Translations under genes and position numbers: made by a program
Source of the DNA: a bacterium
Lineage (GTDB): Bacteria; Fidelibacterota; UBA2242
Length of the DNA: 53,312 nt
Reading direction: 5' to 3'
NCBI GenBank assembly: GCA_018824205.1
Contig: JAHJGX010000162.1
Location: 1-53,312 of the forward strand
The notes under the pieces: model-generated
What the model was told of the DNA's origin: nothing
What the model saw: only the letters and a program-made list of their open reading frames with translations
Database searches by the model: none
Part shown: piece after piece, positions 35,573-43,837 of the stretch
Layout: the number at the start of each line of letters is the position of its first letter
Numbering within the stretch: position 1 is the stretch's first letter

Positions 35573-36511
35573 TTATTGATCGAGACCAACCTTCAGAATC
35601 TTTACGTCATTTAATTGATCTATCGGAAACAGATTTCCGTCCCGGTCAATCTTAGCCAGCTGCGCATTGGCAATATAGTAAAATTCATTACCGGCAATGG
35701 CGCCGGTTGTAGGCGTTTCAAATTCAGGATTATAGGATTCCAGAACCTCGATACTTACAACTTCATTCATGTTTTCATTCAGATGGAAACGCACAACCCT
35801 GGAAAGAAATCCCAGGATACCTGTTAAGCTGTTCTTGAAAAAATATAAACCGTCGCATCCGCCTGTGAAAATATCTTCCGAATGCTTCAGATATTTTGTT
35901 GATCTATCATGAATGTTAACGATAATTATTCCGTCTCTGACAGCAACATAAAGGAAGTTTTCATTTTCACTCAATGCAATCCCATTAGGGTATGAACCGT
36001 CGGGTAACGTCACATACTTTTTAATTACATTTTCAACATGATCGATCCGATAAACTGCCGGGACATGGCTATCCGTGATAAACGCATCTTTGTCACTGTT
36101 TAAAACAACATCGTTGAAAAAATGGTTTTCTTCCTTCGCCACGGAATAACGGTCAACCAGTTCTCCGGTTTGAAGATTGTACTTTACCATCTCACAAGTG
36201 CCAAGTTCTTCAGAGGGAATATTATCTTTTTTATACCCGTAACTGCTGCTGGCCCACAAGAATCTTCCATCGGTGTCAACTTTCATTCCCACAACCGAGA
36301 CTGTACTATCCTGGCGGGAGGATGTAAAGTCAGTAACCTCACCGTCGCGGGTTATCTTTACAATTTTTGATTTGTACAGAATACCGATATAGAAACAATC
36401 TTCCCCGGCGTCATAGGCCGGTCCTTCGGGTATCAAATCTTTTTCAGGGGTCACAAAGGCCAAGCTGATCTGTTTTGCCGGTTGCCTGGCGGCATTTAGT
36501 TTGTCAACCAA
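35573..36511 (-). CDS. Beta-propeller protein (SMP-30/NHL-like), start uncertain
   Basis: This protein of about 312 residues has repeated propeller blades with phrases such as GPAYDAGEDCFYIGIL, GRFLWASSS, NDVVLNSDKDAFITDS, PNGIALSENENFLYVAV and FETPTTGAIAGNEFYYIA. That pattern fits SMP-30/gluconolactonase-like lactonases or strictosidine-synthase-like proteins. The first usable start is TTG 36511. The same frame continues upstream through a hydrophobic stretch (NVASFVFIVFRIRKD) with no ATG, GTG or TTG before a TAG near 36625. The usual N-terminal anchor has therefore probably lost its start codon. Confidence 0.65.
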   Translation of the reverse strand: MVDKLNAARQPAKQISLAFVTPEKDLIPEGPAYDAGEDCFYIGILYKSKIVKITRDGEVTDFTSSRQDSTVSVVGMKVDTDGRFLWASSSYGYKKDNIPSEELGTCEMVKYNLQTGELVDRYSVAKEENHFFNDVVLNSDKDAFITDSHVPAVYRIDHVENVIKKYVTLPDGSYPNGIALSENENFLYVAVRDGIIIVNIHDRSTKYLKHSEDIFTGGCDGLYFFKNSLTGILGFLSRVVRFHLNENMNEVVSIEVLESYNPEFETPTTGAIAGNEFYYIANAQLAKIDRDGNLFPIDQLNDVKILKVGLDQ

Positions 36512-36724
36512 TTCAGCGTAGCGCTTATCCTTTCGGATCCGGAAAACAATAAATACAAAACTGGCTACATTGCCAGATATTGATTTAAATGGAAAATTGG
36601 AAAGTTGGGAGCAATTCTAAAACTTTAATCGATCCCCCACAGTGCTTTTGATGGTAAAACTCCCTAAGAGGTTTTGAAATGGATTTTAAATAACCGTTAT
36701 TCCGTCTCGCATAGTCTGAAGTGC

Positions 36725-37615
36725 CTACAATTTTGTTAGCATTTCAACGAATTTTATTACGCCTCTATCATTCAAATGGTCTTGATCGAAAAAATAGTCA
36801 TCATGATCGATAAAGACCTGTTTCAAATCAAACAGCGAAACATTTTGTTCCAATAACAGGTTGTCTGCGCCGTAATTCATGTCTCCAATGCAATTGATAT
36901 AATCTTTTGATAAGGGGAATTTAATCCCGATTACAACGGTGCCATTTTGTCGGCATAAATCGACAATTTCGATTAAACAATCGGATAATTGCCCCGAAAC
37001 TTTATTGGAAGAAAATTGATCCGTTTTACGTTGCCGGCAGGCCATTTCTTTATCAGGATAATCAGCCCAGCTCTGGTAGTTATTTTCTGAAGTGTACTTA
37101 GACGGAATCAAGCGACTGGCCAGGTACCGGACAAAGATCTGGGAATTGCTTATCTCAAACAACGGGAGATACCGTCGTATATATTTATCGGGATAGTACA
37201 GCAGCTTATTTCTGCGATAATACCGTCGATAGGTATTTTTATCAGCATAAATAACGGAGCGGTGTTTATTGTTCAGTGTTTCCCGGTAAAGTGACAGAGT
37301 ATGGTCATCGGCCGTAATAAAAACGGTGTCGATATGAACTCCTTGATTATACAGGCAGTTTAATTTTGAAAAAATGTCGATGTAGGAGTCACTCCCATAG
37401 GAAAAATTGTGAATTCCATAGTTATTCAGATAGTTTTGATGAATTACCCAAACGTGGGAATCTCCGAACAGAAATTTCGAGTAGTGTGCCAAAGTATTTA
37501 AAGGGACTTTATAGTATTTGTAAAACACAGGATAGGTAAAAACCAGAAACATCACTGTATTTATGAAAATCAGGCCGATGAGAAAGAGGATGAGTTTATT
37601 AATAAGTGGTTTCAT
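36725..37615 (-). CDS. Membrane-anchored SGNH-like hydrolase/acyltransferase-associated protein
   Basis: This 296-residue protein has an N-terminal membrane helix (8-32), then FGDSHVW (Gly51-Asp52-Ser53-His54) and, near the C-terminus, FDQDHLNDRG. A GDS motif early and a DxxH motif late is the SGNH/GDSL arrangement, here with the catalytic Ser within GDSH, as in DltD/AlgX-like and PC-esterase-like proteins. It should act in the periplasm, possibly on an acylated sugar or lipid. No polysaccharide genes are nearby, so the substrate is unknown. Confidence 0.6.
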   Translation of the reverse strand: MKPLINKLILFLIGLIFINTVMFLVFTYPVFYKYYKVPLNTLAHYSKFLFGDSHVWVIHQNYLNNYGIHNFSYGSDSYIDIFSKLNCLYNQGVHIDTVFITADDHTLSLYRETLNNKHRSVIYADKNTYRRYYRRNKLLYYPDKYIRRYLPLFEISNSQIFVRYLASRLIPSKYTSENNYQSWADYPDKEMACRQRKTDQFSSNKVSGQLSDCLIEIVDLCRQNGTVVIGIKFPLSKDYINCIGDMNYGADNLLLEQNVSLFDLKQVFIDHDDYFFDQDHLNDRGVIKFVEMLTKL

Positions 37616-37790
37616 TGATTCCGAAATTCACGCATTTAATGGTTAAAAATATCAAATTAATGCCATATCCCGACTATAAAGTTGAAATTAGTGTAAATAA
37701 ATCTCAGGTCATAAGCAACTATTTTTAAAGTTTGTCAGTCTAAATAAATGTTCTCTGAATAAATCGAAACTAATAAATAAGAGGTCCGCC

Positions 37791-38006
37791 ATGTCACTCC
37801 AGGAAATACTTCAAAAAATCGTTGAAAACAATTATCCGATCCTGCTTGCCGACAGTGAAAATGAATGGGAAGCAAATGCGCTTCTGACGACACTGTCAGT
37901 ACCGGCTTTAAAACGGAACGCTCATATGCAATCCGGCCTTTACATCGCCGAAGTCAATGAGGGCGGTTTCCTGGGCCGGGTTCTTTATAAAATAAAAAGA
38001 AAATAG
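37791..38006 (+). CDS. Small uncharacterised protein (71 residues)
   Basis: The protein starts with a helical segment (SLQEILQKIVENNYPILL) and ends in a basic tail (GRVLYKIKRK). AAGAGG lies nine bases before the ATG. I do not recognise the family. It stands alone between divergently oriented neighbours. Confidence 0.5.
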   Translation: MSLQEILQKIVENNYPILLADSENEWEANALLTTLSVPALKRNAHMQSGLYIAEVNEGGFLGRVLYKIKRK

Positions 38007-38090
38007 CGTACCGCTTCTCTTACTGCATTTTTGGATATAACCCCCTAAATCATTTATTATTTCCAATATTTCCGCTCATTTTGTTTTCAG

Positions 38091-38119
38091 TTGAGATTTG
38101 CCGATTAATACTCTATATT
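38091..38119 (+). promoter_or_regulatory. Promoter of the TSUP permease operon
   Basis: TTGAGA (38091-38096), 17 bases, TATATT (38114-38119), about 60 bases before the ATG at 38181. The -10 element is identical to those before the cyclase and rloA. Confidence 0.55.
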
Positions 38120-38180
38120 TACGCTTCAATTAGGGGCAAGTTAGGAAATACCATGCAGATTGGGGAAATAGTTAAGATTT

Positions 38181-38933
38181 ATGGATGAACTCTGGAAATT
38201 TCTACTGCTTTTTGCAGTTGGCTCTGTTGCTGGATTTGTGAATGTTAACGCCGGTGGCGGTTCGACGATAACCTTGCCGACGATGATTTTTCTGGGATTG
38301 GACGGTGCACTGGCTAACGGCACCAACCGGGTAGCGATTCTGATTCAAAACATTTTTGCGGTCTCGTCATTCCGAAAACAGAACGTCCATCAGTTCAGCG
38401 AAAGCCTGAAATTGTCCTACATCACTCTGCCCGGAGCAATTATCGGCGCACTGGTCTCAATCAGAATATCCGATGAATGGTTTCAGCGTCTGCTGGCAGT
38501 TATCATGATCGGTATTGTTATTACGATGTTTATTCCCCGCACAAAAAAAACATATCAGGACGAGATTTCTGAATCTGAACCCAAATGGCTGATTTATATT
38601 GTGTTGTTCTTTATCGGATTTTATGGTGGTTTTATCCAGGTTGGCGTCGGGTTTTTATTTATGGCAGCGCTGTATCATATTCTTAGAATCAGCCTTGTAT
38701 ATGTAAACATGCACAAAGTATTTATCATTCTGATTTACACCATTCCCTCGCTGGCGGTTTTTGCACTGTCAGGGAACGTGAACTGGGGTTTTGGACTTTG
38801 CCTGGCAGCGGGTAATGCAGTTGGAGCGTGGTTTGGAGTAAGAGCTTCGGTAAAAGGCGGCGAAAAACTTATTCGCTATATACTGGCGATTGCAATTGTA
38901 CTCATGGCTGTTAAGTTACTTATAGCGATTTAG
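38181..38933 (+). CDS. TSUP/TauE-SafE family permease
   Basis: This 250-residue protein has seven to eight hydrophobic helices and the TSUP signature near the start (GFVNVNAGGGSTITLPTMIF), repeated in weaker form in the second half (GGFIQVGVGFLFMAAL). Members move sulfite, sulfonates or other small anions across the inner membrane. It is the first gene of a tight plus-strand run that continues with a nucleotidyltransferase, the TfoX remnant, a methyltransferase and a GNAT protein. Confidence 0.9.
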   Translation: MDELWKFLLLFAVGSVAGFVNVNAGGGSTITLPTMIFLGLDGALANGTNRVAILIQNIFAVSSFRKQNVHQFSESLKLSYITLPGAIIGALVSIRISDEWFQRLLAVIMIGIVITMFIPRTKKTYQDEISESEPKWLIYIVLFFIGFYGGFIQVGVGFLFMAALYHILRISLVYVNMHKVFIILIYTIPSLAVFALSGNVNWGFGLCLAAGNAVGAWFGVRASVKGGEKLIRYILAIAIVLMAVKLLIAI

Positions 38934-38937
38934 GATA

Positions 38938-39831
38938 ATGAACATAATTAAATCGGAAATATTCACCAATACTCAAAAAAATTCGTCTTTCCAGGATTTG
39001 ACGGCAAATATCGTTGCGGAATTTCAGCAGATTCAGGCAGTAGAAGCAATTGGGTTGGGAGGGTCTCTTGCAGCCGGTGCCAGGGATCATCTGTCTGATA
39101 TTGATCTTTATATCTTATCGGATCAAATCATTCCGCTTGAACGGCGGTACAATATTATTCAAAAATTCAATCCATCGAGATCGAACTTGAACCTTTCATT
39201 CTGGGATCCGGGTGATGAGTGGATTGATGGCATGTCCGGGATTGAAGTTGATATGATCTATTGGCGAAAATCCTGGATTGAAGATCAAATAAATAAAATC
39301 CTGACGCTTTACCGGGCAAACATTGGTTATTCCACTTCTTTCTGGTTTACTATGAAGAATATGAAAGTGCTGTTTGATCGAAATGGTTGGTTGAAAAACT
39401 TGCAGGATAAGTGTCACCGGCCTTATCCAGCGGAATTGAAAAAAGCGATTATCGCAAAAAACCATCCATTGTTGAGAGATGTTATTCCTTCTTATTACGC
39501 GCAGATAAAAAAAGCTATGGAACGGAACGACCAAATTAGCGTCAACCACAGAATCACTGCATTTCTCATGAGTTACTTTGATGTACTGTTCGCTTTGAAT
39601 GAATTACCAAATCCGGGTGAAAAAAGAGTATTAGATTATGCGTTGGAAAATTGTAACAAATTGCCGACTGGTTTTAAGGAAAATATTGAGTCTATTTTGC
39701 GTTTAAATTGCGTGGATGTTATTAATTTTTTTGATAGTATAGATAAATTAATTGATGGTATTGACCATTTGATAAACCTGGAAGGAATTGATCCTGCAAA
39801 AACATTGGCATTGAAAAAAAATCATGAGTAA
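38938..39831 (+). CDS. Nucleotidyltransferase-fold protein (Pol beta superfamily)
   Basis: This 297-residue protein has the superfamily signature GGS (41-43) and SDIDLYI (Asp54 and Asp56), followed by a third acidic position near VDMIYW. A C-terminal helical domain covers about 170-290. The layout resembles DUF4037 or antibiotic nucleotidyltransferases. It could transfer a nucleotide to a small molecule or protein; no substrate is indicated. It starts four bases after the permease stop. Confidence 0.75.
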   Translation: MNIIKSEIFTNTQKNSSFQDLTANIVAEFQQIQAVEAIGLGGSLAAGARDHLSDIDLYILSDQIIPLERRYNIIQKFNPSRSNLNLSFWDPGDEWIDGMSGIEVDMIYWRKSWIEDQINKILTLYRANIGYSTSFWFTMKNMKVLFDRNGWLKNLQDKCHRPYPAELKKAIIAKNHPLLRDVIPSYYAQIKKAMERNDQISVNHRITAFLMSYFDVLFALNELPNPGEKRVLDYALENCNKLPTGFKENIESILRLNCVDVINFFDSIDKLIDGIDHLINLEGIDPAKTLALKKNHE

Positions 39832-39833
39832 TA

Positions 39834-40184
39834 ATGGCATTTAATGAAATTCTTGCGGGACGTGTCCGATCAAAATTAAATCTAGATACCGCTGTTGTCG
39901 AAAAGAAGATGTTTGGCGGCATTGGCTTTTTAATTCAGGGAAATATGGCTTGTAGTGTTAATCAGGACAATCTCATTGTCAGAAATGGTCCGGAAATGTA
40001 TCACTCGTCCCTGGTTCAGGAGTATGTTTCGGAATTTGAAATAAAAGGATGACCAATGAAAGGCTGGATAATGGTTGGGAAAAATGGGTATACCGGGGAT
40101 AAAGACCTGAAATTCCGGGTTGAATCAGGAATCCGGTTTACCGCATCGCTTCCGCCAAAAAAACCAGAAAATTTTAAATTATGA
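39834..40184 (+). pseudogene. TfoX N-terminal-domain protein interrupted by an in-frame TGA
   Basis: The first 72 residues match the TfoX N-terminal domain (VVEKKMFGGIGFLIQGNMAC, LIVRNGPEMY). A TGA at 40050-40052 then stops translation. In the same frame the family sequence continues (PMKGWIMVG, then RFTASLPPKKP) to a TGA at 40182-40184. The family normally has an Arg before PMKG, so a single CGA-to-TGA change explains the stop. The later stop overlaps the methyltransferase ATG as ATGA, which confirms the original gene end. It is either a recent nonsense allele or a readthrough case. Confidence 0.85.
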
Positions 40185-40981
40185 TGTACGATATAATAGA
40201 ATCGGTATTGATGTCTCTCGATGGAAAAAATGTGGAATTGTATCCATACATTCCGTATATACTGAAAGATTTGTGGGAAATTGGCTCCTCCGCGGACCAG
40301 ATGATCCGGCTGCTGGATCGACAGAGCAGGGATTTTTGCAATCCGCATCTGAAAGTTCTTGATCTGGGCTGCGGAAAGGGTGCGGTCGCGATACCGTTGG
40401 CTAAAAAGTTTGGCTTTATTGTCAGAGGGATTGATGCAGTTCCCGAATTTATCGAGTTTGCCCGGGAAAAAGCCATTGAATGGAATGTTGCTGACCACTG
40501 TCAATTTGAAGAAGGCGATATCCGGGAATATGTCGAAAAATGCGAACCCTATGATATTATCATTCTGGGGTCAATTGGCCCGGTTCTGGGAAATGTTCAA
40601 CAGACATTGAAAATACTTTTGAAGTGTCTGCGACCCAATGGAATTATCCTGCTGGATGATGCTTATATACCCGATGGCAGTGATTTTTATCATAACAATT
40701 GTCTCCCGGAAGCACAATTCATGACACAGATACGCCGAAGCGGCTTTAAAATTACAGATTCGATTGTATACGGCGCTTCCCTTATGCTGGATATAAATGA
40801 AGATGTCTATAAGAAAATCAGCAAACGGGCGAAAGAATTAATGAATATTTATCCCGGCTTACGATATATTTTTGAAGATTATTTAAAATCACAACGTATT
40901 GAAAATAATATTCTCGAGAATAATGTAACCTGTGCTTTAATGTTGATTGAATTAAGCCAAATCCACAATGAAAATCATTAG
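40181..40981 (+). CDS. Class I SAM-dependent methyltransferase
   Basis: This 266-residue protein has SAM motif I VLDLGCGKGAVAI (59-71), an acidic residue after strand 2 (RGIDAVPEFIEFA), and motifs further on (FEEGDIREY, YDIIILGSIG, PNGIILLDDAY). The substrate cannot be predicted; small molecules are usual for this layout. Its start overlaps the end of the original TfoX frame, so the nonsense codon there may reduce its translation if coupling matters. Confidence 0.87.
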   Translation: MMYDIIESVLMSLDGKNVELYPYIPYILKDLWEIGSSADQMIRLLDRQSRDFCNPHLKVLDLGCGKGAVAIPLAKKFGFIVRGIDAVPEFIEFAREKAIEWNVADHCQFEEGDIREYVEKCEPYDIIILGSIGPVLGNVQQTLKILLKCLRPNGIILLDDAYIPDGSDFYHNNCLPEAQFMTQIRRSGFKITDSIVYGASLMLDINEDVYKKISKRAKELMNIYPGLRYIFEDYLKSQRIENNILENNVTCALMLIELSQIHNENH

Positions 40982-40995
40982 TTTGAGAGGTGCTC

Positions 40996-42120
40996 ATGAG
41001 TGTTCAAATTAAAGAAGTTCAAACCCGTCGTGACTTGAAGAAGTTTGTTAAATTTCCCCTGTCTATATATCATAACCACCCCTACTGGGTTCCGACTTTA
41101 ATCCAGGACGATCTCAATACTCTTTCGGCCGCTAAAAATCCGGCCTATGCGTTCTGCGAGGTAAAAAACTGGCTCGCTTACAAAGACGGAAAAATTGCCG
41201 GACGGATTACCGCAATTTTAAACAATAAACATGAAGAAAAGTGGGGCAAACGGCAGGTCCGGTTTGGCTGGATTGATTTCATTGAAGACGAAGAAGTATC
41301 TTCAGCATTAATGGAGACTGTGGAAAACTGGGCGAAGCAAAAAGGGGCTGAGTCGGTGCATGGGCCGTTGGGTTTTTCCGATTTTGATCATGAAGGCATG
41401 CTCATTGAAGGCTTTGAGGAAATGGGCACCATGGCAAGTATTTACAATTACGCCTATTATCCTCAACACCTGGAAAAGTTGGGATATACAAAGGATGCAG
41501 ACTGGGTGGAGTACCAGATTTCGATCCCTGGAAAGTTTCCGGAACAGATTGAACACTATTCAAAAATGGTTCAGGAAAAATATGGGTTTAAAGTCCTGCA
41601 AGCGAAGTCGACAAAAAGGGATATTCTTCCCTATGCGCATCAGTTGTTTGATGTTTTGCAGGTAGCTTATAAGGATTTATACGGCGTCGTACATCTGACG
41701 AAAGAGCAGATCGATGCGTATATTAAGCAATATCTTGGATATATTACACCGGACTATATCGGAATTGTCCTGAATAACGAGAACAAAGTGATTGGGTTCG
41801 GAATTACCATGCCATCATTGTCCAGAGCGCTTCAAAAAACGAAAGGTCGTTTGTTTCCGTTTGGGATATTTCACCTGTTGCGGGCTATGAAGCAGAATGA
41901 TGTCGTCGATTTGTACCTGATTGGTGTGCTTCCCGATTACCAGGGGAAAGGCGTTGCCGGTATTTTATTGAACAAAATGGGGCAGGGCTTTGTGAAAAAC
42001 GGTATCAAATACGCTGAGTCGAATCCGGAGCTGGAGCTGAATAACAAGGTTCAGCAGCAGTGGAAGCATTTTGAAAAACGGCTGCATCGCCGTCGACGCT
42101 GTTATATCAAGGAATTATAG
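40996..42120 (+). CDS. GNAT-like protein with N-terminal extension
   Basis: ATG 40996 has GAGAGG upstream and gives about 374 residues. The C-terminal half has an acetyl-CoA-type loop (LIGVLPDYQGKGVAGILLNKM). The N-terminal half has FGWIDFIEDEEVSSALMETVENWAKQKGAESVHGPLGFSDFDHEGML, which is a second GNAT-like fold, quoted here in part as FGWIDFIED and HGPLGFSDFD. Proteins of this kind are common in FCB bacteria and carry vague names. The activity is not known. It is the last gene of this run. Confidence 0.72.
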   Translation: MSVQIKEVQTRRDLKKFVKFPLSIYHNHPYWVPTLIQDDLNTLSAAKNPAYAFCEVKNWLAYKDGKIAGRITAILNNKHEEKWGKRQVRFGWIDFIEDEEVSSALMETVENWAKQKGAESVHGPLGFSDFDHEGMLIEGFEEMGTMASIYNYAYYPQHLEKLGYTKDADWVEYQISIPGKFPEQIEHYSKMVQEKYGFKVLQAKSTKRDILPYAHQLFDVLQVAYKDLYGVVHLTKEQIDAYIKQYLGYITPDYIGIVLNNENKVIGFGITMPSLSRALQKTKGRLFPFGIFHLLRAMKQNDVVDLYLIGVLPDYQGKGVAGILLNKMGQGFVKNGIKYAESNPELELNNKVQQQWKHFEKRLHRRRRCYIKEL

Positions 42121-42167
42121 TTAATGCATGCCCTTGCGAAAGTTAGAGACTTGCGCAGATCAATAAT

Positions 42168-43457
42168 TTACTCTTCTAATTCTGTAAACTCACCCAATGT
42201 TTTTGTAAAAATATAGATCACTGCGATCCCAATGATCAGATGTACAGTCAGCGCATACCAGATATGTTCCGGATGTCCGTTATTGGTGAAATATCCATAA
42301 AGTGACGTATAGCTTATACCACTCAGAGCGCCGCCAAGTCCGGTTGCCAGGAAGTTGGTACCCATATATAAACCGGCTTTTTCCTTGGGTGCAATCCAGG
42401 TAATATATTCCTGAATCCGCGGCGATGACACCATCTCGCCAATGGCAAATAGAAAAATCCCCAGAAAGACCAGTGCCGGAGCGCTGATTTTAGCCAGGCC
42501 TAAGACAATGAATCCGATTGCTGACATGAATAATCCGAACAGAAACGTTGGCATTGCCTTGAATTTCTCCGCCCAGCGCGAAACAAAGATCTGGCAGATC
42601 ATGATGATGTAGCCGGTATGGGAAATTGTCTCGCCCAGAATGCGCCAGACACCTTTATCGTCAGTATGGGAAAAGATGCCGGTGAATCCGGCGCCAAATA
42701 TGCTTTTGATATTCAAATAGAGCAGGGCAGTATCAATATTACGATCGATATAGATCGGAACCAGGTTGAAAAAGGCCCAGAAGGGCAGCCAGAAAAAGAT
42801 GCCCAGAATTATAATAAAACTCGTGAATTTCAGATCGGAGAAAACAACGCCAATGTCGACAAATTTCTGCTTCAGGGTTGTGCCTTCGATTTCCCGTTCC
42901 GGTTCCTTATAAAAGAGAATTGTGATGATCAGCATAAGTCCGATCCCAATAGCCGCTGCTATAAAAGCATAGTTCCAGGAAATTACCCGCAGTTTGCCGG
43001 CAACGATGGGACCGAAGGACGCACCGACATTGACCATTGCATAGAAAATCCCAAACCCCAGGGTTTTATTGGTTTTATCGGTCGTTACCCGTACCGTACC
43101 GGAAATGAGCGGTTTGAAAATTCCGGCTGCTAAAGCTATACTAAGCATCGTCAAAGCAATCCCGGAGAATGATTTGGTCAGTATCAGGAGCAGAATCGAT
43201 GGCAGATAAGCCAGGTAGGAAATGATCAGGATTTTCTTGAAACCGAAGCGGTCGGCAAAGGTGCCGGAGATCAGCGGAACCGTATATGAAAAGAGTAAAA
43301 AGAGGCTTTGAACGATGCCCAGTTGGGCCTTTGTGTAGCCCAGGTATTCCATATAAATCCCGAACCCCATATAGATACCGTAATAGGCAAAGCGCTCCAG
43401 AACTTCAATGGAATTTGCGACCCAGAAAACCGGCGGGAATGAAGAGCGTTTTTCCAT
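42168..43457 (-). CDS. MFS transporter (POT/PTR-like)
   Basis: This 429-residue protein has about 12-14 hydrophobic helices. The segment EVLERFAYYGIYMGFG near the start resembles the ExxERF motif of proton-coupled peptide transporters, and TFADRFGFKKIL is an MFS loop motif. Uptake of di- or tripeptides with protons is a reasonable guess, but other solutes are possible. ATG 43457 has AAAGGA upstream, while a TTG 15 bases earlier lies on the ribosome site itself. Confidence 0.87.
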   Translation of the reverse strand: MEKRSSFPPVFWVANSIEVLERFAYYGIYMGFGIYMEYLGYTKAQLGIVQSLFLLFSYTVPLISGTFADRFGFKKILIISYLAYLPSILLLILTKSFSGIALTMLSIALAAGIFKPLISGTVRVTTDKTNKTLGFGIFYAMVNVGASFGPIVAGKLRVISWNYAFIAAAIGIGLMLIITILFYKEPEREIEGTTLKQKFVDIGVVFSDLKFTSFIIILGIFFWLPFWAFFNLVPIYIDRNIDTALLYLNIKSIFGAGFTGIFSHTDDKGVWRILGETISHTGYIIMICQIFVSRWAEKFKAMPTFLFGLFMSAIGFIVLGLAKISAPALVFLGIFLFAIGEMVSSPRIQEYITWIAPKEKAGLYMGTNFLATGLGGALSGISYTSLYGYFTNNGHPEHIWYALTVHLIIGIAVIYIFTKTLGEFTELEE

Positions 43458-43531
43458 ATATATTCCTTTCAATTATTTCCTAATTGTACTTATCCAAGTG
43501 TAGGGAAGTAGATTTAAAATGGCAAGGGTTA

Positions 43532-43688
43532 GATTAACGCTGATATTTTGGGGTTTATCAGGAATTGCCAGGTGAATATCGTACCCTGTACGTCTAAAAC
43601 GCAGACCAGCTGACGGTGAAAACCTGAAATAAATCTTATCCTATTACCGTTTCAGTAAAAACAGAAGCACTGAGTTTGAAATTTTATT
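43532..43688 (+). repeat. Direct repeat flanking the island, copy A
   Basis: About 157 bases match 48817-48974 at roughly 85 percent by eye. Shared words include AACGCTGATATT, TTGCCAGGTGAATATCGT, CCCTGTACGTCTAAA, GCAGACCAGCTGAC and ACAGAAGCACT. CAGGT pairs with ACCTG and GTCT with AGAC in both copies, so a folded RNA or DNA form is possible. Confidence 0.85.
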
Positions 43689-43690
43689 CT

Positions 43691-43820
43691 TTAACGTTTT
43701 GGTATATGAAAAGTTGGGCATTTCGGAGCGATTATCTGTCAAACAGCACAAAGTTAAATGCGAGCTACGCACTTGAATATTAGTATTATCTGCCCAATTT
43801 TTTATATACCGTGCTATGCC
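43691..43820. repeat. Long imperfect palindrome 1 (attC-like), 3' of the restriction-modification genes
   Basis: GGTATATGAAAAGTTGGGCA (43701-43720) pairs with TGCCCAATTTTTTATATACC (43791-43810), 18 of 20 exact and two G-T pairs. It encloses about 70 bases, with TTTAACG on the left and GCTATGCC on the right. Its size, arm layout and place just downstream of the genes' 3' end resemble an integron attC site, but the right box differs from GTTRRRY by a base. Confidence 0.6.
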
Positions 43821-43837
43821 TTCGTGCTTTTTTATCA

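Noticed and set aside
40050..40052. Selenocysteine or TGA reassignment
   Set aside because: Other genes here end in TGA, the expected residue is Arg, and no SECIS-like hairpin was seen directly after it.
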